Below are positions 1-7,665 of a stretch of 39,938 bases of DNA, in pieces. The stretch's first letter is position 1; every line of letters starts with the position of its first letter. Made by a program: the position numbers and the translations under genes. The stretch comes from Pseudomonadales bacterium (GTDB lineage: Bacteria; Pseudomonadota; Gammaproteobacteria; Pseudomonadales; Pseudohongiellaceae). Below the pieces are notes generated by a model, which worked only from the letters and a program-made list of their open reading frames with translations, was not told the DNA's origin and did no database searches. The DNA is taken from positions 1 to 39,938 of the forward strand of contig JAJECW010000021.1 of the NCBI GenBank assembly GCA_022821865.1. Reading direction: 5' to 3'.

Positions 1-138
1 GACGAAAACGCCCTGGCGGCGGAAGCGGCGCGCATCATGCAGGAGGCCAGTGTGTATGTGCTGATTGTCACCGATGCCAGGGGCGAACCCAGCGGCATCG
101 TCAAGATGCACGACCTGCTCCAGGCCAATGTGGTCTAG
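1..138 (+). CDS. kdsD: Arabinose-5-phosphate isomerase KdsD, C-terminal end (partial)
   Basis: Only the last 45 residues are present; the gene enters from the left edge. The tail runs through a CBS-domain strand (VYVLIVTDARGEPSGIVKM) and ends HDLLQANVV, the usual end of KdsD/GutQ sugar isomerases. KdsD makes arabinose-5-phosphate from ribulose-5-phosphate, the first step to KDO for lipopolysaccharide, in the cytoplasm. The SIS catalytic domain lies outside the window. The TAG stop is part of a CTAG that is the left target site of a 159-bp mobile element. In many gammaproteobacteria kdsD is followed by kdsC and the lpt genes; here a secretion operon follows instead. The family call rests on the C-terminal tail only. 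Confidence 0.8.
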   Translation, partial: DENALAAEAARIMQEASVYVLIVTDARGEPSGIVKMHDLLQANVV

Positions 139-297
139 GAGCCTGCGCCACAGGAATTCGCGAAAGCGAAAATTCGCTGTCGCCGCGCCCCTGGCCGGTC
201 GATTGAGGCGAATATTGGTGGATATGCAACGAAATCGAGCGGCCTGGGGCGTGGACGGGAGCGGATTTGCAGCCGTGAATTCCCATGGCGCAGGCTC
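139..297 (+). mobile_element. 159-bp palindromic mobile element, copy A
   Basis: This is one of three near-identical 159-bp elements (others at 5582-5740 and 8166-8324), in the same orientation as the third. It starts GAGCCTGCGCC and ends GGCGCAGGCTC, the terminal inverted repeats. A second inverted pair lies inside (CGCCCCTGGCCGGTCGATT against AATCGAGCGGCCTGGGGCG), so the whole element can fold into a long hairpin. The flanks are CTAG (135-138) and CCAG (298-301), a likely target duplication with one mismatch. It has no credible reading frame, so it is a non-autonomous, MITE-like element. It separates kdsD from the secretion operon. Confidence 0.85.
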
Positions 298-323
298 CCA
301 GGGCGCCAGAGAGCCACACGCCA

Positions 324-2045
324 ATGAATCGCAACAAATCCAATAGCAAGTTTCCGGAACTGGCGGAAGCGCTGCGCGACATCCGTCACTACTTCGGCTT
401 CGCCGCGCTGTTCAGCGCCGCGGTCAACTTGCTGATGCTTACCCCCATCATCTACATGCTGCAGGTCTACGACCGGGTGGTGGCGAGCGGCAGTGTGCCG
501 ACCCTGGGCATGCTGACCCTGCTGATGGTTTGCCTGCTGCTTTCCATGGGCGGCTTTGAATGGGTGCGCTCCATGGTGATGATCGGCGCGAGCAACCGTC
601 TCGAACAGCGGCTGCGGCAGCGGGTGGCGGAAGCGACTTTCAACCGGGCGCTGCTGTCGGGCGGCATGACCACCAGCGCCCAGCCCATGAACGACCTGTC
701 CCAATTGCGCCAGTTTCTCACCGGCAGCAGCCTGTTCGCCTTTTTCGACGCGCCCTGGGTGCCCATCTATATCTTCGTGATGTACCTGTTCCATCCGTAT
801 TTCGCCCTAGTGGGCGTCATCGCCATCATCATCATGCTGCTGCTCGCCCTGGCGAATGAAAAGACCACCAGCCCCAAGCTGCAGGACGCCAACTCACTCA
901 ACAGCGCCGTCAACAACCAGTTGACCGGCACCCTGCGCAATGCCGAAGTCATTGCCGCCATGGGCATGAGCAAGGAAGTCCGGGCGCGCCAGGAAGACGG
1001 CTCGGAGCAGGTCATGGAACTGCAAAGCACCGCCAGCCGCCAGGCGGGGGCTTTCACCAGCATTTCCAAGTCGCTGCGAATCATCATGCAGTCTCTCACC
1101 CTCGGCCTGGGCGCCCTGCTCGCGCTGCAACAGCAAATCTCGCCGGGGATGATGATTGCCGGCTCGCTGCTGCTCGGCCGGGCGCTGGCGCCCATCGACC
1201 TGCTGGTCAACACCTGGCGCGGCTTCAGTGTGGCCCGGGCGCAATACCGCCGGCTCGGCGAGCTGCTGGAACAACTGCCGCCCCGCAAGCAGCCCATGTC
1301 ATTGCCCGCGCCCACCGGACGGCTGTCGGTGGAAGGGCTTTTCGTGTTGCCGCCGGCTTCCCAGACTTTTGTCGTGCGCAATGCGAATTTTGAACTCGAG
1401 CCCGGCGAAGCCCTTGGCATTGTCGGTCCGAGCGCTTCCGGCAAGTCGAGCCTGGCCCGGGCGATTCTCGGCGTCTGGCCATCGGCCCGGGGCGCGGTGC
1501 GGCTCGACGGCGCGGAAATCTTCACCTGGGACCGGGAAGAACTCGGCCCGCATCTGGGCTATCTGCCCCAGGACATCGAACTCTTCGACGGCAGCATCGC
1601 CGACAATATCTGCCGCTTCGGCGAGCAGGATTCCGACGCCATCGTCGACGCCGCCCAACTCGCCGGTGTCCACGAGCTTATCCTGACCCTGCCCAATGGC
1701 TACAACACCCTGATCGGCGGCGCCGGCGGGGTGCTTTCCGGCGGTCAGCGCCAGCGCATCGGCCTGGCCCGGGCGGTGTACCGCAATCCCCGCCTCATCG
1801 TGCTGGACGAGCCCAATTCCAATCTCGACGACCAGGGCGAACGCGAACTCGTGGAAGCCATCGACCGGATCAAGCGGCGGGGCAGCACGGTAATCGTCAT
1901 CAGCCACCGCACCATGGTGCTGCAAAGCATGGACAAGATGCTGGTGCTCAAGGAAGGGGCCACCGTCAGCTATGGCCCGCGCACCCAGGTGCTGGCGAGC
2001 CTCATGAAACCGGCCGCCAAGCTGCCGCAATCCGCGGCGAACTGA
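324..2045 (+). CDS. Type I secretion ABC permease/ATPase (PrtD-like)
   Basis: A 573-aa inner-membrane half-transporter that powers one-step protein export from cytoplasm to outside. The N-terminal part has hydrophobic segments starting near residues 20-45 and continuing to about 290. The ATPase domain shows Walker A GPSASGKSS (368-376), signature LSGGQRQR (471-478), Walker B LIVLDEP (491-497) and the H-loop His528. There is no N-terminal peptidase domain, which fits the PrtD/AprD group rather than bacteriocin exporters. The frame is open back to 285, but those 13 extra codons start inside the mobile element, so ATG 324 is preferred; no strong ribosome site precedes either. It leads the operon with the adaptor (30 bases downstream) and the outer-membrane protein. 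No obvious secreted substrate is encoded nearby. Confidence 0.9.
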   Translation: MNRNKSNSKFPELAEALRDIRHYFGFAALFSAAVNLLMLTPIIYMLQVYDRVVASGSVPTLGMLTLLMVCLLLSMGGFEWVRSMVMIGASNRLEQRLRQRVAEATFNRALLSGGMTTSAQPMNDLSQLRQFLTGSSLFAFFDAPWVPIYIFVMYLFHPYFALVGVIAIIIMLLLALANEKTTSPKLQDANSLNSAVNNQLTGTLRNAEVIAAMGMSKEVRARQEDGSEQVMELQSTASRQAGAFTSISKSLRIIMQSLTLGLGALLALQQQISPGMMIAGSLLLGRALAPIDLLVNTWRGFSVARAQYRRLGELLEQLPPRKQPMSLPAPTGRLSVEGLFVLPPASQTFVVRNANFELEPGEALGIVGPSASGKSSLARAILGVWPSARGAVRLDGAEIFTWDREELGPHLGYLPQDIELFDGSIADNICRFGEQDSDAIVDAAQLAGVHELILTLPNGYNTLIGGAGGVLSGGQRQRIGLARAVYRNPRLIVLDEPNSNLDDQGERELVEAIDRIKRRGSTVIVISHRTMVLQSMDKMLVLKEGATVSYGPRTQVLASLMKPAAKLPQSAAN

Positions 2046-2075
2046 ATCCGAAGCGAACGGCGAGGTACATCGCAA

Positions 2076-3392
2076 ATGAATACCGTGGAACTGTTGCCGG
2101 CCCAGCGCCCCAAGGCAAGCTCAAGCATCAGGATGCCGGTTCGCGTGGGCCTGACCATCTTTGCCCTGGTGTTCGGCGTGTTCGGAAGCTGGGCCGCGCT
2201 GGCGCCCATCGACGGCGCCGCCTTTGCCCCCGGCGTGGTCACCGCGGAATCCCAGAACAAGAGCGTGCAGCATCTGGAAGGGGGGATCATCGCGGAAATC
2301 CTGGTCGGCAATGGCGACCTCGTGGAAGCGGGCCAAACCCTGATCCGGCTTGACCGCACCCAGCCCCAGGCCCAGCTCGATGTGGCCCGGGCCCAGCGCA
2401 CCGCCAATATCGTCCGGGAAGCGCGCCTGAACGCCCAGCGCGACGGCGCCGGCAGCATCGCCTGGCCCGCCGAACTCGATGGCGACGACCCGGCGACCCG
2501 GGAAGAAATGTCCGCCCAGACCGAAATCTTCGACACCCGCAAGGCCGCCCAGGAAGGCAATATCGAAGTGCTCCAGCAGCGCATCGGCCAGCTTGAAAAC
2601 CGCGTGGTGGGGATGCGGGCCATGCGCGAAAGCCGGCTGCTGCTCGCCGAATCCTACGAGCAGGAACTCGCGGACACCCGCACCCTGCTCGACCAGGGCT
2701 TTTCCGACCGCATCCGCTACCGGGAACTCGAGCGCAACTTCGCCACTTTCAGCGGCGAGGCGGCCGAGCTCGCGGCGAATATCGCCTCCACCGAAATGCA
2801 GATCGGCGAAACCCGCCTGCAGATCATCCAGGTGGAAAAAGACTTCCAGAACGAAGTCGCCGCGGAACACGCGGAAACCCGCACCAATCTCAATGATCTG
2901 GAAGAACGCATCATCGCTCTCGAAGACGTGGTGGCCCGCACCGAAATCCGGGCCCCCGACGGCGGCTTCGTCACCGGGATGCAGATTCATACCGTGGGCG
3001 GCGTCATCAGCCCCGGCATGGTCATTGTCGATATCGTCCCCGAAGACGACGAGCTGATCATCGAAGCCCAGGTTTCCCCCATCGACATCGACCGGGTCGC
3101 CCTGAACCAGGACGCAACCATCCGCTTCTCCACCTTCGGCAGTTCGGTGCCCACCATATTCGGCCAGGTGGGCAATCTGTCCGCCGACAGTTTTCAGGAC
3201 CAGAACACCGGCATGTCCTACTACGTCGCCGAAATCATGGTCACCCCGGAAGGCATGGAAGATCTCGGCGACCTCGTGCTCATGCCCGGCATGCCGGCGG
3301 AAGTGTTCATCACCACCGGCGCGCGCACTTTCCTGCAATACCTGTTCAAGCCTTTTTCCAACGCCATGGCGCGCAGCTTCAGAGAAGACTGA
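2076..3392 (+). CDS. Type I secretion membrane-fusion (HlyD-family) adaptor
   Basis: A 438-aa periplasmic adaptor that links the ABC transporter to the TolC-like channel. A short cytoplasmic N-terminus is followed by one membrane helix (about residues 25-45). A lipoyl-like half-motif comes next (SVQHLEGGIIAEILVGNGD, about 65-85), then a long helical hairpin rich in Glu, Gln and Arg (about 100-290). The second lipoyl half and beta-barrel follow (VVARTEIRAPDGGFVTGM). This is the normal order and length for the PrtE/HlyD family. A GAGG lies about ten bases before the ATG. The gene sits between the ATPase (30-base gap) and the TolC-like gene (5-base gap), so the three are almost certainly co-transcribed. 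Confidence 0.9.
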   Translation: MNTVELLPAQRPKASSSIRMPVRVGLTIFALVFGVFGSWAALAPIDGAAFAPGVVTAESQNKSVQHLEGGIIAEILVGNGDLVEAGQTLIRLDRTQPQAQLDVARAQRTANIVREARLNAQRDGAGSIAWPAELDGDDPATREEMSAQTEIFDTRKAAQEGNIEVLQQRIGQLENRVVGMRAMRESRLLLAESYEQELADTRTLLDQGFSDRIRYRELERNFATFSGEAAELAANIASTEMQIGETRLQIIQVEKDFQNEVAAEHAETRTNLNDLEERIIALEDVVARTEIRAPDGGFVTGMQIHTVGGVISPGMVIVDIVPEDDELIIEAQVSPIDIDRVALNQDATIRFSTFGSSVPTIFGQVGNLSADSFQDQNTGMSYYVAEIMVTPEGMEDLGDLVLMPGMPAEVFITTGARTFLQYLFKPFSNAMARSFRED

Positions 3393-3397
3393 TCCCT

Positions 3398-4786
3398 ATG
3401 CAGACACTCACCATGTTTCGAACCCCGTGCGCCCGCCTGTTGTTCGCCGCGCTGCTGGCCGCACCGGCGGTTGCCGCGGCCCAGGCCGCCGAAAACAGCG
3501 TACCCGTCCTTGGCGAAACGCTTGAGGATTTCTTCGAAGCCGCCATCGACTACAGCCCGCGGCTGCGAATCGCCGAGGAGAATCTCAATGTGGTGGCGGC
3601 CCGCAAGCGCATGGCGCTGGGCAATCTGCTGCCCCAGCTCAATGCCGCCAGCAGTTTCACCGAAAACCGCCGCAGCAGCCTCGACCCTTTCTTCCAGGTG
3701 GACCGGCTGCGGACATTCGACGGTGAACGGAATTACGTGCGCCTGTCCCAGTCGCTGTTCAACTGGCAGGCTTTCTCCACCCGCAAGCAGGCCGGGCTCA
3801 CCGAGGATCAGGCGGAAGCCGAGTACTACTACGAGCTCGCCTTTCTGCTTACCGACGTGGCCGAGCGCTACTTCAACGTGCTCCAGGCCCGGGACGCGCT
3901 CGATTCCATTGCCGCGGAACTCGAAGCGGTATCGAACCAGCTTGCCCAGGTCCAGAGCATGTTCGACCTGCAACTCGCCCAGATCACCGACCTGTACCAG
4001 GCCCAGGCCAACCTCGCCAGCGTCGAGGCCCAGCAATTGCAATTGGAAAGCGATCTCGCCCTCGCCCACGAAGCCCTGCGGGCAATCTCCGGGCTGGAGC
4101 CCGGACGGCTCTATACCCTGCGCGAAGAAGTCGAAGTGCCCGACCTCGAAGGCGATGTGGAGTTCTGGGTCGAAACCGCCCTGGCGAACAATCAGCAGAT
4201 CCGCGCGCGCCAGTTTGCCGAGCGGGTCGCCAATGAACGCATTTCCGAGCGCATGGGGGCCTATCTGCCCCAGGTTTCACTCATCGCGCTGCGGCAGAAT
4301 ACCAACGTGGGTTTCGACAACGCCCCCATCGACCAGTCCGACATCACCTATCTTGGCCTGGATGTCACGATTCCGATCTATTCCGGCGGCACGCGAACGG
4401 CCCAGGTGCGCGAGGCCCGCAGCCAGCACCGCATCGCCGAGCACGACCTGCGCCGGGCGGAACTCGAAGCCCGGGAGATCGTGCGTTCCGCCTATTTGCA
4501 GTCGGTGTCCGGCAATACCCTGATCGAGGCGGCGGAAAGCCTGGTGGAATCCACCGAACTTTCCGCCGAAGCGATGCAGCAGGGCCTGGAACTCGGCACG
4601 GTCACCACGGTGGACGTTTTCATCGCCCTGCGGGACCGGTTCCGCGCCCAGCGCGATTTGCAGCGGGCGCGCTACGACCAGATCAAGGCCATGCTCGTGC
4701 TGCAGCGCGAAGCGGGCACCCTGGAAGCGGAAGACCTGCTGGAAGTCGGGGAATGGCTCGAACAGCCGCAAGCCCAGGTTCCTTGA
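3398..4786 (+). CDS. TolC-family outer-membrane channel of type I secretion
   Basis: A 462-aa outer-membrane efflux protein that forms the exit duct of the secretion complex. Residues 1-31 look like a Sec signal peptide, with a hydrophobic core LLFAALLAAPAVAAA and a cut expected after AAAQA. Two long alpha-helical repeats follow, typical of outer-membrane efflux proteins: the segment beginning EDFFEAAIDYSPRLRIAEEN and its second-half partner beginning FWVETALANNQQIRARQ. The motif LDVTIPIYSGGTRTAQVREA before the last helices is the familiar TolC-type signature. Length and order match the family. It starts 5 bases after the adaptor gene, so expression is shared. It may serve only this transporter, as its partners are encoded next to it. 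Confidence 0.9.
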   Translation: MQTLTMFRTPCARLLFAALLAAPAVAAAQAAENSVPVLGETLEDFFEAAIDYSPRLRIAEENLNVVAARKRMALGNLLPQLNAASSFTENRRSSLDPFFQVDRLRTFDGERNYVRLSQSLFNWQAFSTRKQAGLTEDQAEAEYYYELAFLLTDVAERYFNVLQARDALDSIAAELEAVSNQLAQVQSMFDLQLAQITDLYQAQANLASVEAQQLQLESDLALAHEALRAISGLEPGRLYTLREEVEVPDLEGDVEFWVETALANNQQIRARQFAERVANERISERMGAYLPQVSLIALRQNTNVGFDNAPIDQSDITYLGLDVTIPIYSGGTRTAQVREARSQHRIAEHDLRRAELEAREIVRSAYLQSVSGNTLIEAAESLVESTELSAEAMQQGLELGTVTTVDVFIALRDRFRAQRDLQRARYDQIKAMLVLQREAGTLEAEDLLEVGEWLEQPQAQVP

Positions 4787-4803
4787 CCTGAGCAAAGCCT
4801 TGG

Positions 4804-5400
4804 ATGGAACTGCGCACCGTGCTGACCCTGCAACGCATTACCTCCGAATATGTGGCCACCGAGGATCGCTTTCGCCTTAGCGGCACAACCGACAAGGGCG
4901 GCGCGGTCTCCTATTGGGTTACCCAGCGGCTGTTGCTGCGCCTGCTCAACTTCCTGCTGGACTGGCTGGCGACCCACCGGGAAGAACTTGAGCGGCAGGC
5001 CGCCAGGGAAATGCTGGGGCCCATGGTGACCCGGCCGACGCCGGCCCGGTTACCGTCCCAAGTCCTTGGCGCCGGCGATAATCCGCCGGCCGGGGCGGAA
5101 GAAGCTGCGGGCGAAACCGGTTCCGAGCCCGGGAATCCGGAGGGCGGCGAGCAGTCCGCAGAAGCCGAGTTGCTGTTCGAAGCCGACATCCGCATCGCCG
5201 CCACCCGCATCACCCTGGTATTCAAGCCGCGCAACAGCGAACACGCCCAGCTTTCACTGCAACTCGACGAAGCCTGGCAATGGGTAGCGATTCTTCATAC
5301 CTTGTGGAAGCGGGCCGAGTGGAATCTCGCGGTATGGCCAGACTGGATCGGACAGGTAAAGGCCCCCCATCCGGAAAAAGCCTGGGGCTCGCTGCACTGA
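4804..5400 (+). CDS. Unknown protein at the end of the secretion operon
   Basis: A 198-aa protein that I do not recognise. It begins 17 bases after the TolC-like gene on the same strand and keeps the same codon style, so it is probably the fourth gene of the operon. Two ordered parts flank an acidic, Gly/Pro/Glu-rich linker (about residues 75-120). The N-terminal part has strands and an amphipathic helix (QRLLLRLLNFLLDWLATHRE). The C-terminal part has strands and a Trp-rich helix (LDEAWQWVAILHTLWKRAEW). There is no signal peptide or clear membrane helix, so it is probably cytoplasmic. An accessory role in secretion is inferred from position only. No strong ribosome site is visible; coupling to the upstream gene is possible. 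Confidence 0.7.
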   Translation: MELRTVLTLQRITSEYVATEDRFRLSGTTDKGGAVSYWVTQRLLLRLLNFLLDWLATHREELERQAAREMLGPMVTRPTPARLPSQVLGAGDNPPAGAEEAAGETGSEPGNPEGGEQSAEAELLFEADIRIAATRITLVFKPRNSEHAQLSLQLDEAWQWVAILHTLWKRAEWNLAVWPDWIGQVKAPHPEKAWGSLH

Positions 5401-5416
5401 AGCCTGCCCGCGTTCC

Positions 5417-5540
5417 CCGTCATCTTGCGCGGAGCGGAGCGTCCTTACCCCGTCATTCTGCGCGTAGCGAAGCGCAGTCGCAGAATCTCCCGCAGAGGCC
5501 ACCCAACAAGATTCCGCGCCTGCGCGCAGAATGACGAGAA
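5417..5540. repeat. Dispersed-type palindromic repeat (CATTCTGCG...CGCAGAATG)
   Basis: Two related units occur in tandem: CCCGTCATCTTGCGCGGAGCG near 5417 and CCCGTCATTCTGCGCGTAGCG near 5449. The inverted partner GCGCGCAGAATGACGAG lies at about 5523-5538. The ends can pair into a stem around a loop that holds GCAGTCGCAGAATCTCC. This resembles the intergenic repeats of the GTCATTCTGCG-AGAATCTC kind known from many genomes. Lying just after the secretion operon, it might help end transcription, though no T-run is present. The 5401-5581 stretch holds no gene. Confidence 0.6.
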
Positions 5541-5581
5541 AGTGCGCCACCCTGCGCGCCGGAGAAGGTCATTGCTCCTCG

Positions 5582-5740
5582 GAGCCTGCGCCGTAGGAAT
5601 TCACGGCTGCAAATCCGCTCTCATCCGCGCCCCCGGCCGCTCGATTTCGTTGCATATCCGCCAATATTCGCCTCAATCGATCAGCCGGGGGCGCGGCGAT
5701 AGCGAATTTTCGCTTTCGCGAATTCCTACGGCGCAGGCTC
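5582..5740 (-). mobile_element. 159-bp palindromic mobile element, copy B (inverted)
   Basis: Reverse-oriented copy of the element at 139 and 8166, with exactly the same length and about 90% or more of the bases shared by eye. The flanks are CTCG on both sides (5578-5581 and 5741-5744), a perfect 4-base target duplication. Its right end supplies the last codons and the TAG stop of the PIG-L deacetylase gene, which reads leftward into it. Confidence 0.88.
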
Positions 5741-6484
5741 CTCGGCGGCAGAATCGAAATAGCCGTCCATAATGCGCCGCAGCACCTCTGAAAGCGGCAG
5801 GCGCAATTCCTCCTCGCTGTAGTGGTACAGCCCTTCGGCGTAAATCACATCCCCCGACAGCGAAAACGAGCGGCTGCGGTTCAGCGAGGTGGCATAATCC
5901 GGATAACTGTTCTGGCTGTTCTGGCTGATGTAAACCGCCATCACCTCGTGCTTGCGCTCCATCTGGGCAGTGATGTCTATCAGCAGATTGATGGGGTTGA
6001 GCGCGGTGATCTCGTAGGAAATCGCCGCGGGGATTGTCTCCCCGGCACCCAGTGATTGCAGGGCGGACCAGGCCAGCATGCCGGTGGCGCGATGGTCCGG
6101 GTGGATTTCCAGCGGGCCGGGAAAAAACACCGCGGCAGGGCGTAAATCCCGGATGGCCGCCGCGAACCGCATCCGGCGCTCCCCATCGACCCGCAGGCCC
6201 CGATCCGGCTCGCTCCAGAAATGCAGCCCATCCAGGCCCAACAGTTCACCCGCCCGCTTCACCTCCTCGCAGCGACGCGCAACGAGGCCGTCCGCATCCC
6301 CACCCAGGGCGCCGTCGGTAACGACGATCACATGGGTCTCGATCCCCTCATCAGCAGCCTTGAGCAGGCAACCTCCAATCCCGAAAGTCTCGTCATCCCC
6401 ATGCGGCGCAAACACCAGCCAGGGCCCCGCCGGCAAAGGCGAAGTCGCATAGGGAATCAGCTTGTGCTCGGGGCGGGGTAGCAT
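5726..6484 (-). CDS. PIG-L family deacetylase
   Basis: A 252-aa zinc-dependent N-acetylglucosaminyl-type deacetylase (PIG-L/LmbE fold). The zinc and catalytic motif PHGDDE is at residues 27-32 and the second motif HPDH at 128-131. The strand VIVVTDGALGG (52-62) is typical too. The family removes acetyl groups from GlcNAc-like sugars or small thiols; the substrate here is unknown. The start lies 3 bases after the stop of the radC fragment and lacks a clear ribosome site, so translation may depend on coupling. The C-terminus ends EEPAP and its TAG stop lies inside mobile-element copy B, so the original tail has been replaced or cut. The core domain appears intact. Confidence 0.85.
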   Translation of the reverse strand: MLPRPEHKLIPYATSPLPAGPWLVFAPHGDDETFGIGGCLLKAADEGIETHVIVVTDGALGGDADGLVARRCEEVKRAGELLGLDGLHFWSEPDRGLRVDGERRMRFAAAIRDLRPAAVFFPGPLEIHPDHRATGMLAWSALQSLGAGETIPAAISYEITALNPINLLIDITAQMERKHEVMAVYISQNSQNSYPDYATSLNRSRSFSLSGDVIYAEGLYHYSEEELRLPLSEVLRRIMDGYFDSAAEEPAP

Positions 6485-6487
6485 CGA

Positions 6488-6844
6488 TTACAAGGAGCCA
6501 GTGCAGTTCCAGCCAGAATGGTAGCAGTTTAATGGCAGTTTGAGCGTTTGTGCCGACTCGCCATACAACTGGCGGTGACCGAGTTCGCGCATCGCCGCCA
6601 GACTCGCGGCCTTGGCCGGACCGATACCCGCCATGCGTGCGACCTGCCTGAAATCGGTCGACAGCAAGCCGACGAGGCCGTCGAAGCGGCGTAGCAGATC
6701 CCGCGCCAGGTCGAGCGCCGACTTGCCGTTCACGCCCCTGCACAGCAACAGTGATACCAGTTCGGCATCGCTGAGATTCTTGGCCCCCACCTCAAACAGT
6801 TTTTCCCGCGGCCTTTCCAGCAAGGACCAGCTATTGTGTGGCAT
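6488..6844 (-). pseudogene. radC: Truncated RadC (N-terminal half only)
   Basis: A 118-aa remnant of a RadC/UPF0758 protein, normally about 220 aa. The start is well supported: AGGAG lies 7 bases before the ATG. Residues 1-100 match the RadC N-terminal helical domain (LLERPREKLFEVGAKNLSDA), with the helix-hairpin-helix stretch VARMAGIGPAKAASLAAMRE. The reading frame then departs from the family after QLYGESAQTLK. The C-terminal JAB/MPN metal-binding domain, with its HxH and Asp ligands, is missing. Short RadC proteins are common on mobile elements. The deletion point lies just before the PIG-L gene, so the same event may have joined the two. It may still make a short protein. Confidence 0.8.
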
Positions 6845-7145
6845 GACAGCTCCTGTTATTGGAAATGAATGAACCGGACACCCTCCGGTATCCCGAATGA
6901 CACAGGAAGAAAGCTCAACGGCCTCTTTGTGGAGCAATGCATGGAAGGGGTGGAGGCAAGGCAAGGCAAGGCAAGGCAGGAAAACAGTGAGAACCATCCT
7001 CATCGGACTTCCACCTCCGTAAATTAAAGCTCTATGCGCCAAATAATTTAGAAAATGGCTAAAGGATTAGCTTAGAATGCACAGATATCTCAGCAGATCG
7101 GATTAAGGAGTGTTCTGATGCGTTGGCGAATCAAAAATTGTACTG
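6845..7145. other. Non-coding stretch with a GGCAA tandem repeat
   Basis: This gap separates the leftward radC remnant from the rightward three-Cys-motif remnant. It holds four perfect GGCAA units and a fifth imperfect one (6955-6979), then AT-richer sequence (about 7020-7090). A TAGAAT at 7073-7078 could be a -10 box for the rightward gene, but no convincing -35 box precedes it. I see no gene here. Confidence 0.5.
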
Positions 7146-7665
7146 GTGAGCGTTGTGGCTGAAACCCAGATCGAATGGACGGATGCGACTTGGAACCCAG
7201 TTGCTGGATGCTCCATTGTTTCTGCTGGCTGCACTCACTGTTACGCAATGGAGATGGCGAGACGCCTGGAGGCGATGGGCATCGAGAAATATGGCGGACT
7301 GACGAAGAGATCAGGTAACCGTACGGTCTGGAATGGACTTGTGCGGGAGGACGTAAGGGCACTTACGATTCCACTGCGCTGGCGTAGACCACGGAAGATT
7401 TTCGTGAACTCGATGAGCGACCTAATTTCATGAAGCGGTCAGCGATAACTTCATTCTCAAGGTCTGGCGGGTCATGCGCGACACACCACAGCACAGCTAT
7501 CAGATTCTTACGAAGCGCCCTGAGCGTTTAAGCTATTTGGTCTCAACTCTAATTGGCGATATCCTACCCAACGTCTGGTTGGGCACCAGCATTGAAAATG
7601 CGGAAGTGGCTCACCGTTCGCTGCAAACTGCCCCAGCAGAGACGCTTTCGGTTAGCTATCGTTGA
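7146..7665 (+). pseudogene. DUF5131 (phage Gp37/Gp68, three-Cys-motif) protein, frameshifted and truncated
   Basis: The frame opens at GTG 7146 with ETQIEWTDATWNPVAGC and carries the three-cysteine segment GCSIVSAGCTHCYA typical of this family. It stops at 7431-7433, just after the conserved MSDL. The next bases read FHEAVSDNF in a neighbouring frame, so one extra A near 7420-7425 broke the gene. The family sequence then continues as VWRVMRDTPQHSYQILTKRP and NVWLGTSIENAEVAH up to about 7610. After that it loses likeness and runs into TcmP sequence. About a third of the usual length is missing. Family members are paired with TcmP, as here. The function of the pair is not established. Confidence 0.8.

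Noticed and set aside
139..297. Element copies as structured RNA genes or REP sequences
   Set aside because: Hairpin potential is real, but the target duplications and the exact repair of tcmP show transposition; 159 bases is too long for a REP unit.
2121..3338. Long minus-strand frame (405 codons) opposite the HlyD-like gene
   Set aside because: It is antisense to a clear gene, has no domain and arises from high GC at third codon positions. Similar antisense frames at 11109-12311, 15541-17442, 19708-20964, 27453-28910 and 35620-36942 were left out for the same reason.
7400..7450. Programmed frameshift in the DUF5131 gene
   Set aside because: No slippery heptamer is seen, and the 3' part is deleted and fused, so plain decay is more likely.
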